DNA of 48,152 bases, taken from contig CALETH010000027.1 of the NCBI GenBank assembly GCA_937920105.1, positions 1-48,152 of the forward strand, read 5' to 3'. The notes under the pieces were generated by a model, which saw only the letters and a list, made by a program, of their open reading frames with translations, made no database searches and had not been told where the DNA came from. Both the position numbers and the translations under genes were made by a program. Below, one piece after another: positions 17,513 through 26,447 of the stretch (the first letter of the stretch is position 1; the number at the start of each line of letters is the position of its first letter). This stretch comes from an uncultured Bacteroidota bacterium (lineage in GTDB: Bacteria; Bacteroidota; Ignavibacteria; UBA10030; UBA8401).

Positions 17513-19672
17513 GTGTTAAAGCAAAATTTCAAAAAAATACTTTTCCTTTCTCTGCAAAGCAAAATTATTATTTCTTCACTCTGTGCTTTAGGAATTGCAT
17601 ATTTTTTTAGTACAACTGTATTGGGAAAAATTATTGATTTGAAAATATTAGATTTTCAATTTCACTTTGCACAAGGTACACATAAAGCAGATTCTTCTAT
17701 CGTTATTATTACTATAGACCAAAATAGTTTGCAGTATTTTCAAAAGCATGCAAAAGTACGGTATCCATTTCCGCGAGATTTTTATGCGTTACTGACGGAA
17801 TATCTTTCTAATGCTGGTGCAAAAGCCATTGTCTATGATATGTTATTTACTGAGCCAGATGATGATAGGATGTATTCATTGGGAAGTGAAAATGATAAAA
17901 AATTTGCAGAAGCAATAAAAAAATCTGGCAATGTTTATCTTGCTGCACAATTATCTACTTCAGATTCTGGAGACCAGCAAGGTGATGTATTGATAAAAAC
18001 TCCTACAACAGATTTTTCTTTGTTATTTTTTATTCCGCCTGCGTATTTTTTTAACAAAGTTTTTTCTCCCTTAATGTTATTTCAAAATTCCGCTGCGGGA
18101 ATTGGAAGTGTAAATTATGGTTTAGATGAAGATGGGGTTTGTAGAAAAATGCCTCTTATTTATGGATATGATGGAGGTCATGTCTTTACACTTTCATATG
18201 AGGTCTATAGAAATTTATATGGAAAAGAAAAAATTGATAGTATGATGAATGCAAGATTTCAATTTTCTCCATTAATGTTATATTGGTATGGAAAAGGCGG
18301 TCCGAATGGTGTGTTTCCATATTATTCTTTTCATTCTGTTATTGTTGATGCTTTACAAGAACGTAAAACCGGTGAGGCACAATTACGAGAAAACTTTAAT
18401 AATAAAATTGTATTCATTGGTTCAAATGCAGTAAGTTTATTTGATTTAAAGAATACGCCGTTCACATCAGAAGAACCATATCCCGGAGTAGAAATTCACG
18501 CTACTTTATTAAGTAATCTTTTACAGAAACATTTTATTCAGGAAATATCTTTGTGGTTACTTTTTATTATATGTTTTTGTATTGCATTAAGTGTATCTTT
18601 TTTTACTTATCGTAAAAATATTTTTTTCAGTACATCATTTGCTGTAACTTTTATTGGGATTTTTCTTTTCAGTAATTTTTTACTTTTTTCGTATTTTCTT
18701 TTTTGGATTCCATCTTTTTTAATTATCACTACAATAATATTTTCTTATGGAATTTCTCTCGCATGGAATTTTGCTTCTGAAGGAAGAATTAAAAGAAAAA
18801 TAGAAAAAACATTTGGTCATTATGTAAATCCGCATGTTGTAAAAACGCTTATTACAAATCCTGATAGCATAGAACTTGGTGGAAAAGAAGAAAATGCTTC
18901 CGTGATGTTTTGTGATATTGTCAATTTTACCACGCTTGCTGAACAACAATCTCCCAAAGAAGTTGTTGATTTTTTAAATACATATTTTTCTTATGCAACA
19001 GAAATTGTTTTTCGTAAAAATGGTACCGTAGATAAGTTTATTGGTGATGCCGTGATGGTATTATTTGGCGTTCCGCTTCCATTAGAAAATCATCCACATT
19101 GTGTTTGTGAAACAGCATTAGAATTTCATCAATCCATAAAATTATTAAGAGCAAAATTTAAAGAAAAAAACTTCCCAGAATTTTCTACACGAATTGGTAT
19201 TAATACAGGGAAAATGGTGGTTGGAAATATTGGTGGAAAAGAGCGTTTGGAATATACCGCGGTTGGTGATACTGTTAATATTGCATCTCGATTGGAAGGT
19301 GTAAATAAATTGTATGGAACATCAATTATTATTAGTCAATACACAGCACAAAAAGTTCAAAAAGATTTTATTCTTCGTGAACTTGATACGATTACTGTAC
19401 AAGGAAAAAAAAAATCTCTTACGATTTTTGAATTAATTGGAAAAAAAGAAGAAGAGACATCAATGCTTTCACAGTTTTTACAAGAATATCATTTTGCATT
19501 GCAATTATATAAAGCAAGAGAATGGGGAAAAGCACGAAATCAATTTTATGCTGCACAAGAATTGCAATATGCAGATGCTGTGTGTACAATATATATTCAA
19601 CGATGTGAAAAATTTCTTATTCATCCACCCAGTGAATATTGGGATGGAGTGCATTCAATAGAAAATAAATAA
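17513..19672 (+). CDS. CHASE2-domain adenylate/guanylate cyclase
   Basis: A 719-residue class III nucleotide cyclase with GTG start. One N-terminal membrane helix (~18-38) leads into an extracytoplasmic CHASE2 sensor (~45-340), then three membrane helices (~345-420) and a cytoplasmic cyclase domain (~460-640). Both metal-binding Asp are present (Asp468 in FCDIVNFT, Asp512 in KFIGDAVM), as are the later VGDTVNIASRLEG residues with the transition-state Asn and Arg, so the enzyme should be active. The Lys in KFIGD favours ATP as substrate. The tail (~650-719) is helical and TPR-like. The sensed signal is unknown. Confidence 0.92.
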   Translation: MLKQNFKKILFLSLQSKIIISSLCALGIAYFFSTTVLGKIIDLKILDFQFHFAQGTHKADSSIVIITIDQNSLQYFQKHAKVRYPFPRDFYALLTEYLSNAGAKAIVYDMLFTEPDDDRMYSLGSENDKKFAEAIKKSGNVYLAAQLSTSDSGDQQGDVLIKTPTTDFSLLFFIPPAYFFNKVFSPLMLFQNSAAGIGSVNYGLDEDGVCRKMPLIYGYDGGHVFTLSYEVYRNLYGKEKIDSMMNARFQFSPLMLYWYGKGGPNGVFPYYSFHSVIVDALQERKTGEAQLRENFNNKIVFIGSNAVSLFDLKNTPFTSEEPYPGVEIHATLLSNLLQKHFIQEISLWLLFIICFCIALSVSFFTYRKNIFFSTSFAVTFIGIFLFSNFLLFSYFLFWIPSFLIITTIIFSYGISLAWNFASEGRIKRKIEKTFGHYVNPHVVKTLITNPDSIELGGKEENASVMFCDIVNFTTLAEQQSPKEVVDFLNTYFSYATEIVFRKNGTVDKFIGDAVMVLFGVPLPLENHPHCVCETALEFHQSIKLLRAKFKEKNFPEFSTRIGINTGKMVVGNIGGKERLEYTAVGDTVNIASRLEGVNKLYGTSIIISQYTAQKVQKDFILRELDTITVQGKKKSLTIFELIGKKEEETSMLSQFLQEYHFALQLYKAREWGKARNQFYAAQELQYADAVCTIYIQRCEKFLIHPPSEYWDGVHSIENK

Positions 19673-19717
19673 TAAGATTTCTGATAGTTATAAAAATATA
19701 AGAAAGGAAAAAAGTCT

Positions 19718-20905
19718 ATGTATAAAATTTTTACAATGTTTGTTTCATTGTTGTTACTTTCCACATCAATGAAAACCACTCAACCAATTAATTATTTACG
19801 AGAAGGTCCTGCATCATATTATGATGTTATTCTTTCTCTTCCTGCATCAACTTCTGTTGAAGTGTTAGAAAAAAATACTCATTGGTTCAAAGTGAAAGTG
19901 GGAAATGATATTGGTTGGCTTGCAGAAAATAGTTTTAGTGAAAAAACAAATAGTAATACAGAAAAATTATTGCAAGGAAAGCCCTCGTCACGTGCTTCAA
20001 AAGCAGAACTTGCTGCAGCGGTAAAGGGATTTGCTCACAAATATGTTCCAGAAACTACAAAAGAAAATCTCACGTTGAATAAATATTCTGCTTCTATAAT
20101 TCCACAATCAAGCATAGAAGAATTTGCAAGAACATTTTCTAACCAAGAAGTGCGAAGTTATAAATCTTTAGAAAAACCATTTGATATAGATTTGCAAGAA
20201 GAGGGAATTGGTTTAGGAATTGCACAAAAAGTTGCTTGCAGTGGATTGCTCAAAAATCAAACACTTCTACAATATTTGAATATGGTTGGTAGTCATCTTG
20301 TAAATTATACAAAAGCATATCACACAACATTTCGTTTTTATGTGTTAGAGGATAATCGTGTGAATGCTTTTGCGTGTCCCGGTGGATATATATTTTTTTC
20401 GTATGGATTAATTCGTTTGTGTTCTAATGAATCCGAATTAGCAGCCGTACTCGCTCATGAAATGGCACATGTTATTCAAAGACATGGAATGAAAGAACTA
20501 AAAGTACGACAACCAAAAGTAAAAGCAGGAAATGCATTTGATGAATTAGATGAAGAAGTGGGTGAGGAAATTTCTGAAGATGAAAAAGATTTAGAACAAT
20601 TTGCTAACGATGCGTACGATGTTGTTGTGAGTGAGCGTTTAATAGAATATGAAAAAGAAGCCGATGAATTAGCAATGTTGTATCTCTATCGTGCTGGTTA
20701 TGACCCAACTTCTGTAGTGAAATTATTAGAAAAAATTCAAGAACCGTTAAAAACAAAACCGGATATTTTTGATATAAACTTTATGAAAGGCGATGCTGTA
20801 AAAAAACGTTTACAGTATGCAAAAGAAATTATGGATGATGAAGGATATAAAAACAATATCAAAAAACAGTATGTTGAACGATTTCAAAAATATAACCATG
20901 ATTAG
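19718..20905 (+). CDS. Exported M48 metalloprotease with SH3-like domain
   Basis: A 395-residue protein. A signal peptide (1-~20) is followed by a bacterial SH3-like domain (~23-75, NYLREGPASYYD...WLAENSFSE), a linker and an M48 zinc protease: HEMAHVIQRH at 247-256 and, later, EKEADELAMLYLYRAGYDP, which supplies the third ligand. This resembles periplasmic BepA/LoiP-type M48 proteases of envelope quality control, with an SH3 domain in place of a TPR tail. An AAGG-rich ribosome binding site precedes the ATG. An acidic insertion (DELDEEVGEEISEDEKD) follows the zinc motif. Confidence 0.88.
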   Translation: MYKIFTMFVSLLLLSTSMKTTQPINYLREGPASYYDVILSLPASTSVEVLEKNTHWFKVKVGNDIGWLAENSFSEKTNSNTEKLLQGKPSSRASKAELAAAVKGFAHKYVPETTKENLTLNKYSASIIPQSSIEEFARTFSNQEVRSYKSLEKPFDIDLQEEGIGLGIAQKVACSGLLKNQTLLQYLNMVGSHLVNYTKAYHTTFRFYVLEDNRVNAFACPGGYIFFSYGLIRLCSNESELAAVLAHEMAHVIQRHGMKELKVRQPKVKAGNAFDELDEEVGEEISEDEKDLEQFANDAYDVVVSERLIEYEKEADELAMLYLYRAGYDPTSVVKLLEKIQEPLKTKPDIFDINFMKGDAVKKRLQYAKEIMDDEGYKNNIKKQYVERFQKYNHD

Positions 20906-20954
20906 TCTGATTGGTAAGATTTTTCATGATAATCTTATTGGTAACTAAAGTAAC

Positions 20955-20984
20955 TTGTCATTCCTGCGAAAGCAGGAATCCAGA
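20955..20984. repeat. Dispersed palindrome after the M48 gene
   Basis: ATTCCTGC and GCAGGAAT arms with a GAAA loop, flanked by CTTGTC and CCAG. It is the simple form of the GTCATTCC...GGAATCC family seen at 8486, 34481 and 37831. Confidence 0.8.
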
Positions 20985-21063
20985 AAATACTTTTACTAAA
21001 CCTTATTGCAAAATCTTTTGGGTATTACAAGCAGTGAAACTATGATTTTTATTTGTTTTTGAA

Positions 21064-21519
21064 ATGTTTGAGTATAAGGAAGAGAATAAAAATATGCATC
21101 GTGTTCTTGCAAGTAAAGTTTCTTTTAATGTTGATGGGTTTTACTATTATAATGAAGTTATATTTACTGGAACTACATATACAGAGTATTCAGATGGAAC
21201 TTTGAGGAGTGAAGCCCAATATTATAATGGGTTACGTTGGGGGAAGAGTAAAGAATGGTATAAAAACGGCAAACTGGCTGCACAATCTGAATTTTTTATG
21301 GATGTAATGCATGGAATTGCACAAGAATGGTCGTTGTTTGGTCAATTAACATCGGAAATAATTTGTGAATACGGAATTGTCCTTCACCAAAGAGAATGGG
21401 ATGAAGAAGGCAATTTAAAAGAAGAGTATATTCTTGATGAAAAAAGTTCAGATTTCTCACGTCTTCAAAACTTGAGAAAAATATATAGAAGTTACTCTAC
21501 CAAAGCAAAAAATAAATAA
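21064..21519 (+). CDS. MORN/YwqK-type repeat protein
   Basis: A 151-residue protein with MORN-like variants of the YwqK type: YSDGTLRSEAQYYNGLRWG, SKEWYKNGKLAAQSEFF, MHGIAQEWSLFGQLTSE and EWDEEGNLKEEY, each a beta-hairpin unit of about 22 residues. YwqK proteins are often annotated as antitoxins, but many are simply repeat proteins and no toxin gene lies next to this one. No signal peptide. Nothing in the flanks ties it to a pathway. Confidence 0.7.
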   Translation: MFEYKEENKNMHRVLASKVSFNVDGFYYYNEVIFTGTTYTEYSDGTLRSEAQYYNGLRWGKSKEWYKNGKLAAQSEFFMDVMHGIAQEWSLFGQLTSEIICEYGIVLHQREWDEEGNLKEEYILDEKSSDFSRLQNLRKIYRSYSTKAKNK

Positions 21520-21544
21520 ATACATTTTGACTTGTTTTATTATT

Positions 21545-21590
21545 GCTCCCAACTTAAAACATGTTGAGAAAAGTTTCGCAGGAATGACAG
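21545..21590. repeat. Composite palindromic repeat, reverse orientation
   Basis: Read on the minus strand, this matches the element at 34481-34532: GTCATTCCTGCGAAACTT followed by an inner palindromic part around ATGTTTTAA and GGGAGC. The copy stops at GGGAGC and lacks the far outer arm. Confidence 0.65.
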
Positions 21591-21625
21591 TTTACTTAAT
21601 TACAATATTATAATCTTAAAATTCT

Positions 21626-22981
21626 ATGAAAAAAATATTCATTACTCTCACAATTTTTTGTTCACTCACAATTTTTTCAGAAACTAAAAAACCAGCGTGG
21701 GTGGAAAAACGACCAATTAGTCGGCTCCATTATATTGGTATTGGAGTTGCACAAAAAAATGGCAATCCAAGTGAATACATTCAACAAGCAAAAGAAAATG
21801 CGTTATTGGATATCGCCTCACAAATTACTATTACAATTTCGGGAGAACAACTTAATAGAATTTCCGAACAGTTGGGAAAATATGAAGTAGAATTTCAATC
21901 CAATATATGTTCATCTACCAAAGCAGAATTGGAAGCAGTGGAATTAGTTGATACTTGGCAAAACGATAATGAATATTGGGTATATTATAGAATAGAGATA
22001 GAAGAATACGAACAACGCAAAAATGCAAAATTACAAAACGCACTCAAACTTGCGGTAGATTTTTATTCAAAAGCCAAACTCAGTGAACAAGAAGAAAAAG
22101 AGCGGGAAGCATTGCAATTATATTTACAAGCACTTTCGACAATTGAAAAATATATTGGCGAGCCACTACAGACAACTTATAGCGGAAAAGAAATTTATTT
22201 TACCAATGAACTTTTTCTTTCATTACAAACATTATTGAATCGCATAGAACTCACTTCATCGCAAACAAAATTTGATGGACAAGTTGGAAAACCGATTTCA
22301 CAACCGTTGCAAACAAAAGTTATGGTAACAAAGTTAGATGGAAATAAAAAAGAGTTGGGAAATTTTCCCGTACAATTTTCTTTTGTGCGTGGTGAAGGAA
22401 CGATGAGTGAACATGTTTTTTCTGATGTTCAAGGAATTGCAAAAACTTCTGTGTTGAAAATTCATTCAACAGAAAAAATGCAAATTGTTAAAGCAAATGT
22501 AGATGTATCTTCTTCATTGGGAAAAGAAAATATATCACCATTATTACAAACACTGTTGAAAAGTTTTACCACACCAAGTGTGCAATATGTCTTAAATGTT
22601 TTGGGATTACCAGTTTTTGTGAATACAAAAGAAATGTTATTTGAACAAAATGTTTCACGAATTGAACCAATAATAAAAAATCAATTATCATCAGAAGGAT
22701 TTTCTTTTATAGAAGATGCGAGTAAAGCGAATTTTACTATTACTATTGATGCAAAATCGCGAAAGGGTTCAACCATGAGCGGGTTATATGTTGCATACCT
22801 TGATGCAAATTTTTCTGTTATTGATATGAACAATGGAGAAGAAATTTACAAAACCGCTCTCAATAATGTAAAAGGAATTAGTGATAATTATGAAAAAGCA
22901 GGAATAAAAGCATTTGATGAAGCATCACAAAAAATACAAAAAGAAATTTTACCGCAACTGTTAGAAAAAATAAAAAAATAA
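21626..22981 (+). CDS. LPP20-like exported protein, long form
   Basis: A 451-residue protein with a signal peptide (1-~19). Residues ~22-135 match the LPP20 family: PAWVEKRP, YIGIGVA, a helix AKENALLDIASQITITISG, and a later WVYYRIEIEEYE strand. The remaining ~300 residues have a helical part (~150-210), an Ig-like strand-rich region and a C-terminal domain with SEGFSFIEDASKANFTITI and a final helix. LPP20 proteins are envelope proteins of unknown function. The stop overlaps the TatD start (TAATG), so the two are co-translated. Confidence 0.72.
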   Translation: MKKIFITLTIFCSLTIFSETKKPAWVEKRPISRLHYIGIGVAQKNGNPSEYIQQAKENALLDIASQITITISGEQLNRISEQLGKYEVEFQSNICSSTKAELEAVELVDTWQNDNEYWVYYRIEIEEYEQRKNAKLQNALKLAVDFYSKAKLSEQEEKEREALQLYLQALSTIEKYIGEPLQTTYSGKEIYFTNELFLSLQTLLNRIELTSSQTKFDGQVGKPISQPLQTKVMVTKLDGNKKELGNFPVQFSFVRGEGTMSEHVFSDVQGIAKTSVLKIHSTEKMQIVKANVDVSSSLGKENISPLLQTLLKSFTTPSVQYVLNVLGLPVFVNTKEMLFEQNVSRIEPIIKNQLSSEGFSFIEDASKANFTITIDAKSRKGSTMSGLYVAYLDANFSVIDMNNGEEIYKTALNNVKGISDNYEKAGIKAFDEASQKIQKEILPQLLEKIKK

Positions 22982-23775
22982 TGTTTATAGATTCTCACGC
23001 TCATCTATTTTATGATGATTACAAAAATGATATTAATGATATTATCCAAAAAGCAGTAGATAATAACATTGAAAAAATCATCATTCCCGCCACAAATCTT
23101 GAAACAAGTCATCAAGCCATAGAACTCGCCGGAAAATTTTCTTGCTGTTATGCTTGTGTTGGTTTTCATCCGTTGGATGTGAACAATTATTCCACACAAG
23201 CGTTGCAAGAAATAAAAAAAATATCCACACATTCTAAAGTAGTTGCTATCGGTGAAATTGGTCTGGATTATTTTTATGATACCACTCCACGTGAAAAACA
23301 AATTCTCACATATCGTGAACAAATAGAATTGGCAATTTTTCGCAATCTTCCCATTGTGGTGCATACAAGAGATTCTATTTTTGATGCTGTAAATATTGTT
23401 GAAGAATATTGCGAAAAAAATCCGCAATGGAAACCACATCATCATGGATTGCGAGGTGTGTTTCATTGTTTTTCGGGAAATGCTGAAACTGCACAAAAAC
23501 TTTTTCAACTCGGATTTTTGGTTTCTTATCCAGGAGTAATCACATTCAAAAAAAATATTGAACTTGTTGAGACCTTACAAAAAATTGGTTGTGAAAATAT
23601 TATGGTAGAAACAGATTCTCCATTTTTAACACCAGTACCACATCGTGGAAAAAGAAATGAACCATCATATATCCCGCTTATCGCAGAAAAAATTGCAGAA
23701 GTGTGTAATATTTCTGTAAAACAAGTAGCAGAAAAAACTACAGCAAATGCAAAAAATTTATTTGGATTACAATGA
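22981..23775 (+). CDS. TatD family metal-dependent hydrolase (DNase)
   Basis: A 264-residue TIM-barrel hydrolase of the TatD/YcfH family. Metal ligands are in IDSHAHL (His6, His8), AIGEIGLDYFYD (Glu), VVHTRDS (His), GVFHCFSGN (His) and VETDSPFLTP (Asp). These are two-metal 3'-5' exonucleases or related hydrolases. Start overlaps the previous stop (TAATG), and its own stop overlaps the next gene's ATG (23772), giving a tightly coupled three-gene run. Confidence 0.93.
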   Translation: MFIDSHAHLFYDDYKNDINDIIQKAVDNNIEKIIIPATNLETSHQAIELAGKFSCCYACVGFHPLDVNNYSTQALQEIKKISTHSKVVAIGEIGLDYFYDTTPREKQILTYREQIELAIFRNLPIVVHTRDSIFDAVNIVEEYCEKNPQWKPHHHGLRGVFHCFSGNAETAQKLFQLGFLVSYPGVITFKKNIELVETLQKIGCENIMVETDSPFLTPVPHRGKRNEPSYIPLIAEKIAEVCNISVKQVAEKTTANAKNLFGLQ

Positions 23776-25775
23776 AAAACATTTTTCTCCTTCTCATACT
23801 CATATTTTCTTCAATACTCTTTTCACAAACATCAGTCCAAAAATATTGGCACATTTATGAACTGCAAAATGCCCGTATTGTTTCTGATGGAAAGTTATAT
23901 TCTTTTCTTCGCTCGCAAGATTCTTTAGAAAGAATACACGCTGCAATTGCAGTAGCAAATATTCAAGATTCAACATCGCTTTCAGAATTGTATCCATTAT
24001 TAAATGACACAATACCTTCAGTAAGAAAAGCAGCATTATTTGCTATCGGACAAATTGGAAAATCATCTTCAGCAGAAATTCTTTTACAGAGAATTTCTCA
24101 AGAAGAAAATTATTTTGTAAAGAAAGAACTTTTTGACGCATTGGGAAAGTGTGGAACAAAAGAACATCTACAAAAACTTGCAACACTATTTTCAGAAATT
24201 TCTGATGAATGCTATATTCAAGCATTATTACGTTTTGCTAATAGACGCATCAAAGATTCTGCTGCAACAGAAATACTATCTACCATGCTTAAATCGGGAA
24301 ATGAAAATAGTATCAAAGGAATCTTTTATACACTTTCCAGAATTCAAGATACACTATTTATAAAAAATCATCTGTCATTATTATTTCCATATTTTTCTCA
24401 TCCATCATTTGAAGTGCGAATGTGGTGTGCTGCAAGTATGAAGGAAATTAATAATGATTCTATCATACAAAAATTGTGTAATCTTTCTTTGTATGATTCT
24501 GATTGGCGAGTACGAGTCAACGCTTTGAGAGCATTAAAAAATCATTCATTACCGGAAGTGCAAAACACAATTCTTTCTACAATGTATGATAGTAATGAGC
24601 ATGTTTCGTTAACTGTATTTTCATCATTGGAAGAAAATTTTACACACTATGATTCTGTAATGATTTATAATCTCACTGCAGGATTATTGTATTCATCAAA
24701 ATATTCTGAACGTCAACGAGGGAAGGCAGCAATACTTTTTGCAAAATTGGGAAAAGAGGAGAGCATTCCATTATTAATTTCTTGTTATGATTCTACAACA
24801 TCGACTCAACTTCGTGCAAATATTATTACTGCGTTGGGAGAAACAAAATCAAAAAATATAATTTCTTTTTTGAAAGAAATATTACAACAAAAAAATAACA
24901 CACTGCTAACTTCTGTTATTGAATCCTACCAAAAAACTGCAAGTAAGAGTGATATGAAAACGCAAGAAGAGTTCTATAAAGAAATAATTCCACTATTTGA
25001 AATGAATAATGCAGGAGTTTCTTACAGTATTGCCATTGCATTGCAAGATACGATGTTTATAGAATCACTTCGTGCAAAACATCTTCCACAAACATTATTG
25101 TATTATGGTAAAATGAAAAGTGACGTTGATGGTGAAGCAATGGTAGAACTCATTATTTTTTTTGAAAAGATGAAAAATAAAGAAGCAATTCCTCTTCTTG
25201 AAAAATCTTTGCAAGATAATGATAAAACAGTTGCTATGGCTGCATCAAAAGCGTTATTCACGATAACAAGCAAAGAATATAAAGTTTCATCTTCAAGTAC
25301 ATCACATATTTTTTATCAACCAAAAGATTTAGAAAAACTTCAACACTATCATTCAGCAACAATTGAAACATCACAAGGAAATATTCACATAGATTTTTAT
25401 ACAAGTGCTGCTCCATACACAGTATTAAATTTTATTTTATTGGCAGAAAAAGGTTTTTATAGTGGATTACCATTTCATCGAGTAGTGCCAAATTTTGTTA
25501 TTCAAGGTGGAGACCCATTAGGTAGTGGTTTTGGCGGACCCGGATATGCAATTCGTACGGAAGTTTTTCCTGATGTTGTGTATTCAACTGGTGCGGTGGG
25601 AATGGCGAGTGCTGGAAAGGATACAGAAGGCTCACAGTTTTTTATTACACATTCACCAACTCCACATTTAGATGGTCGCTACACAATTTTTGGATATACA
25701 AAGGATATGAATGTTGTAGAAAAAATTCAGGTAGGAGAGAAAATTATTTCTGTAAAATTAAATAGCAAGAATTAA
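23772..25775 (+). CDS. Exported HEAT-repeat/cyclophilin fusion
   Basis: A 667-residue protein. A signal peptide (1-~18) is followed by a long run of HEAT-like helical repeats (~40-500; for example SVRKAALFAIGQIGKSSSAE, VRVNALRALKNHSLPEV) and a C-terminal cyclophilin-type peptidyl-prolyl isomerase domain (~525-667). The isomerase keeps FHRVVPNFVIQGGDP with catalytic Arg570, GSQFFITHSPTPHLDGRYTIFG and the MASAGKDTEGSQF stretch. A periplasmic folding factor in which the HEAT array holds the substrate is the natural inference. Overlaps tatD by 4 nt. Confidence 0.85.
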   Translation: MKNIFLLLILIFSSILFSQTSVQKYWHIYELQNARIVSDGKLYSFLRSQDSLERIHAAIAVANIQDSTSLSELYPLLNDTIPSVRKAALFAIGQIGKSSSAEILLQRISQEENYFVKKELFDALGKCGTKEHLQKLATLFSEISDECYIQALLRFANRRIKDSAATEILSTMLKSGNENSIKGIFYTLSRIQDTLFIKNHLSLLFPYFSHPSFEVRMWCAASMKEINNDSIIQKLCNLSLYDSDWRVRVNALRALKNHSLPEVQNTILSTMYDSNEHVSLTVFSSLEENFTHYDSVMIYNLTAGLLYSSKYSERQRGKAAILFAKLGKEESIPLLISCYDSTTSTQLRANIITALGETKSKNIISFLKEILQQKNNTLLTSVIESYQKTASKSDMKTQEEFYKEIIPLFEMNNAGVSYSIAIALQDTMFIESLRAKHLPQTLLYYGKMKSDVDGEAMVELIIFFEKMKNKEAIPLLEKSLQDNDKTVAMAASKALFTITSKEYKVSSSSTSHIFYQPKDLEKLQHYHSATIETSQGNIHIDFYTSAAPYTVLNFILLAEKGFYSGLPFHRVVPNFVIQGGDPLGSGFGGPGYAIRTEVFPDVVYSTGAVGMASAGKDTEGSQFFITHSPTPHLDGRYTIFGYTKDMNVVEKIQVGEKIISVKLNSKN

Positions 25776-25812
25776 ATAATTTCATTCACTTATTAATAAA
25801 GGAACAATTTTT

Positions 25813-26310
25813 ATGTACACACATCTCAAAGATTTTTTTGATGATTGGAAAATGGAAACCGAAGCAACAGTAAAAATTTTTACTGCATTAACGGATAAAG
25901 CATTAGACCAAAAAGTTTATAGCGAAGGAAGAACGCTCATGCGTTTAGCATGGCACATTGTAGAAACCAATGTTGAAATGCTTGAAAATGCAGGTTTGAA
26001 AATGGAAATGCCGTTAAAAGAAAAAAATACGCCAAAAGTTTCTCTTATAATAGAAGAATACAAAAAGTCTTCAGAAAAAATTTCTGAACTTTTGAAAAAA
26101 AATTGGAATGATGCAATATTATTCGAAGAAATTCCAATGTATGGAGAACAATGGAAACGCGGTTTTGTATTAACCTGTTTAGTATTTCACCAAATTCATC
26201 ATCGTGGACAAATGACAGTGCTGATGAGACAAGCAGGTTTAAAAGTCCCAGGAATTTACGGTCCAGCAAAAGAAGAATGGGTGGCAATGGGCATGCAGCC
26301 GATGGAGTAG
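25813..26310 (+). CDS. DinB-family protein
   Basis: A 165-residue four-helix-bundle protein of the DinB/YfiT type. The three metal-binding His positions are visible: LAWHIVET, and FHQIHHRGQM near the end. These proteins are mostly thiol-S-transferases or unknown metal-dependent enzymes. An AAAGGA stretch lies about 8 nt upstream of the ATG. No partner gene is evident. Confidence 0.88.
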   Translation: MYTHLKDFFDDWKMETEATVKIFTALTDKALDQKVYSEGRTLMRLAWHIVETNVEMLENAGLKMEMPLKEKNTPKVSLIIEEYKKSSEKISELLKKNWNDAILFEEIPMYGEQWKRGFVLTCLVFHQIHHRGQMTVLMRQAGLKVPGIYGPAKEEWVAMGMQPME

Positions 26311-26355
26311 GTGTATGTAGGTAATTGTGTAAATGAGTAGTGGAGAAAAATAAAG

Positions 26356-26395
26356 GGACGGATTTGTTCCGCTTATGCGGAATGCAAATCCGTCC
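26356..26395. terminator. Nested palindrome between dinB-like gene and pbpC
   Basis: Outer arms GGACGGATTTG and CAAATCCGTCC enclose a second complete palindrome, TTCCGCTTATGCGGAA. A short T run follows (TTTTG). The outer arms are the same family as 5385-5406; the inner one is an apparent insertion. Confidence 0.7.
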
Positions 26396-26447
26396 TTTTG
26401 TATTTATAAATGTTTGTTGCTTTAATTCCACTTTTGTATTTTTAGAA

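Noticed and set aside
21064..21519. MORN/YwqK protein as antitoxin of a toxin-antitoxin pair
   Set aside because: No toxin-like gene is adjacent and the family name alone does not show this role.
26340..26447. Earlier in-frame pbpC start
   Set aside because: The extra 36 residues would be encoded by the nested palindrome and its flank; Met 26448 directly precedes the membrane anchor.
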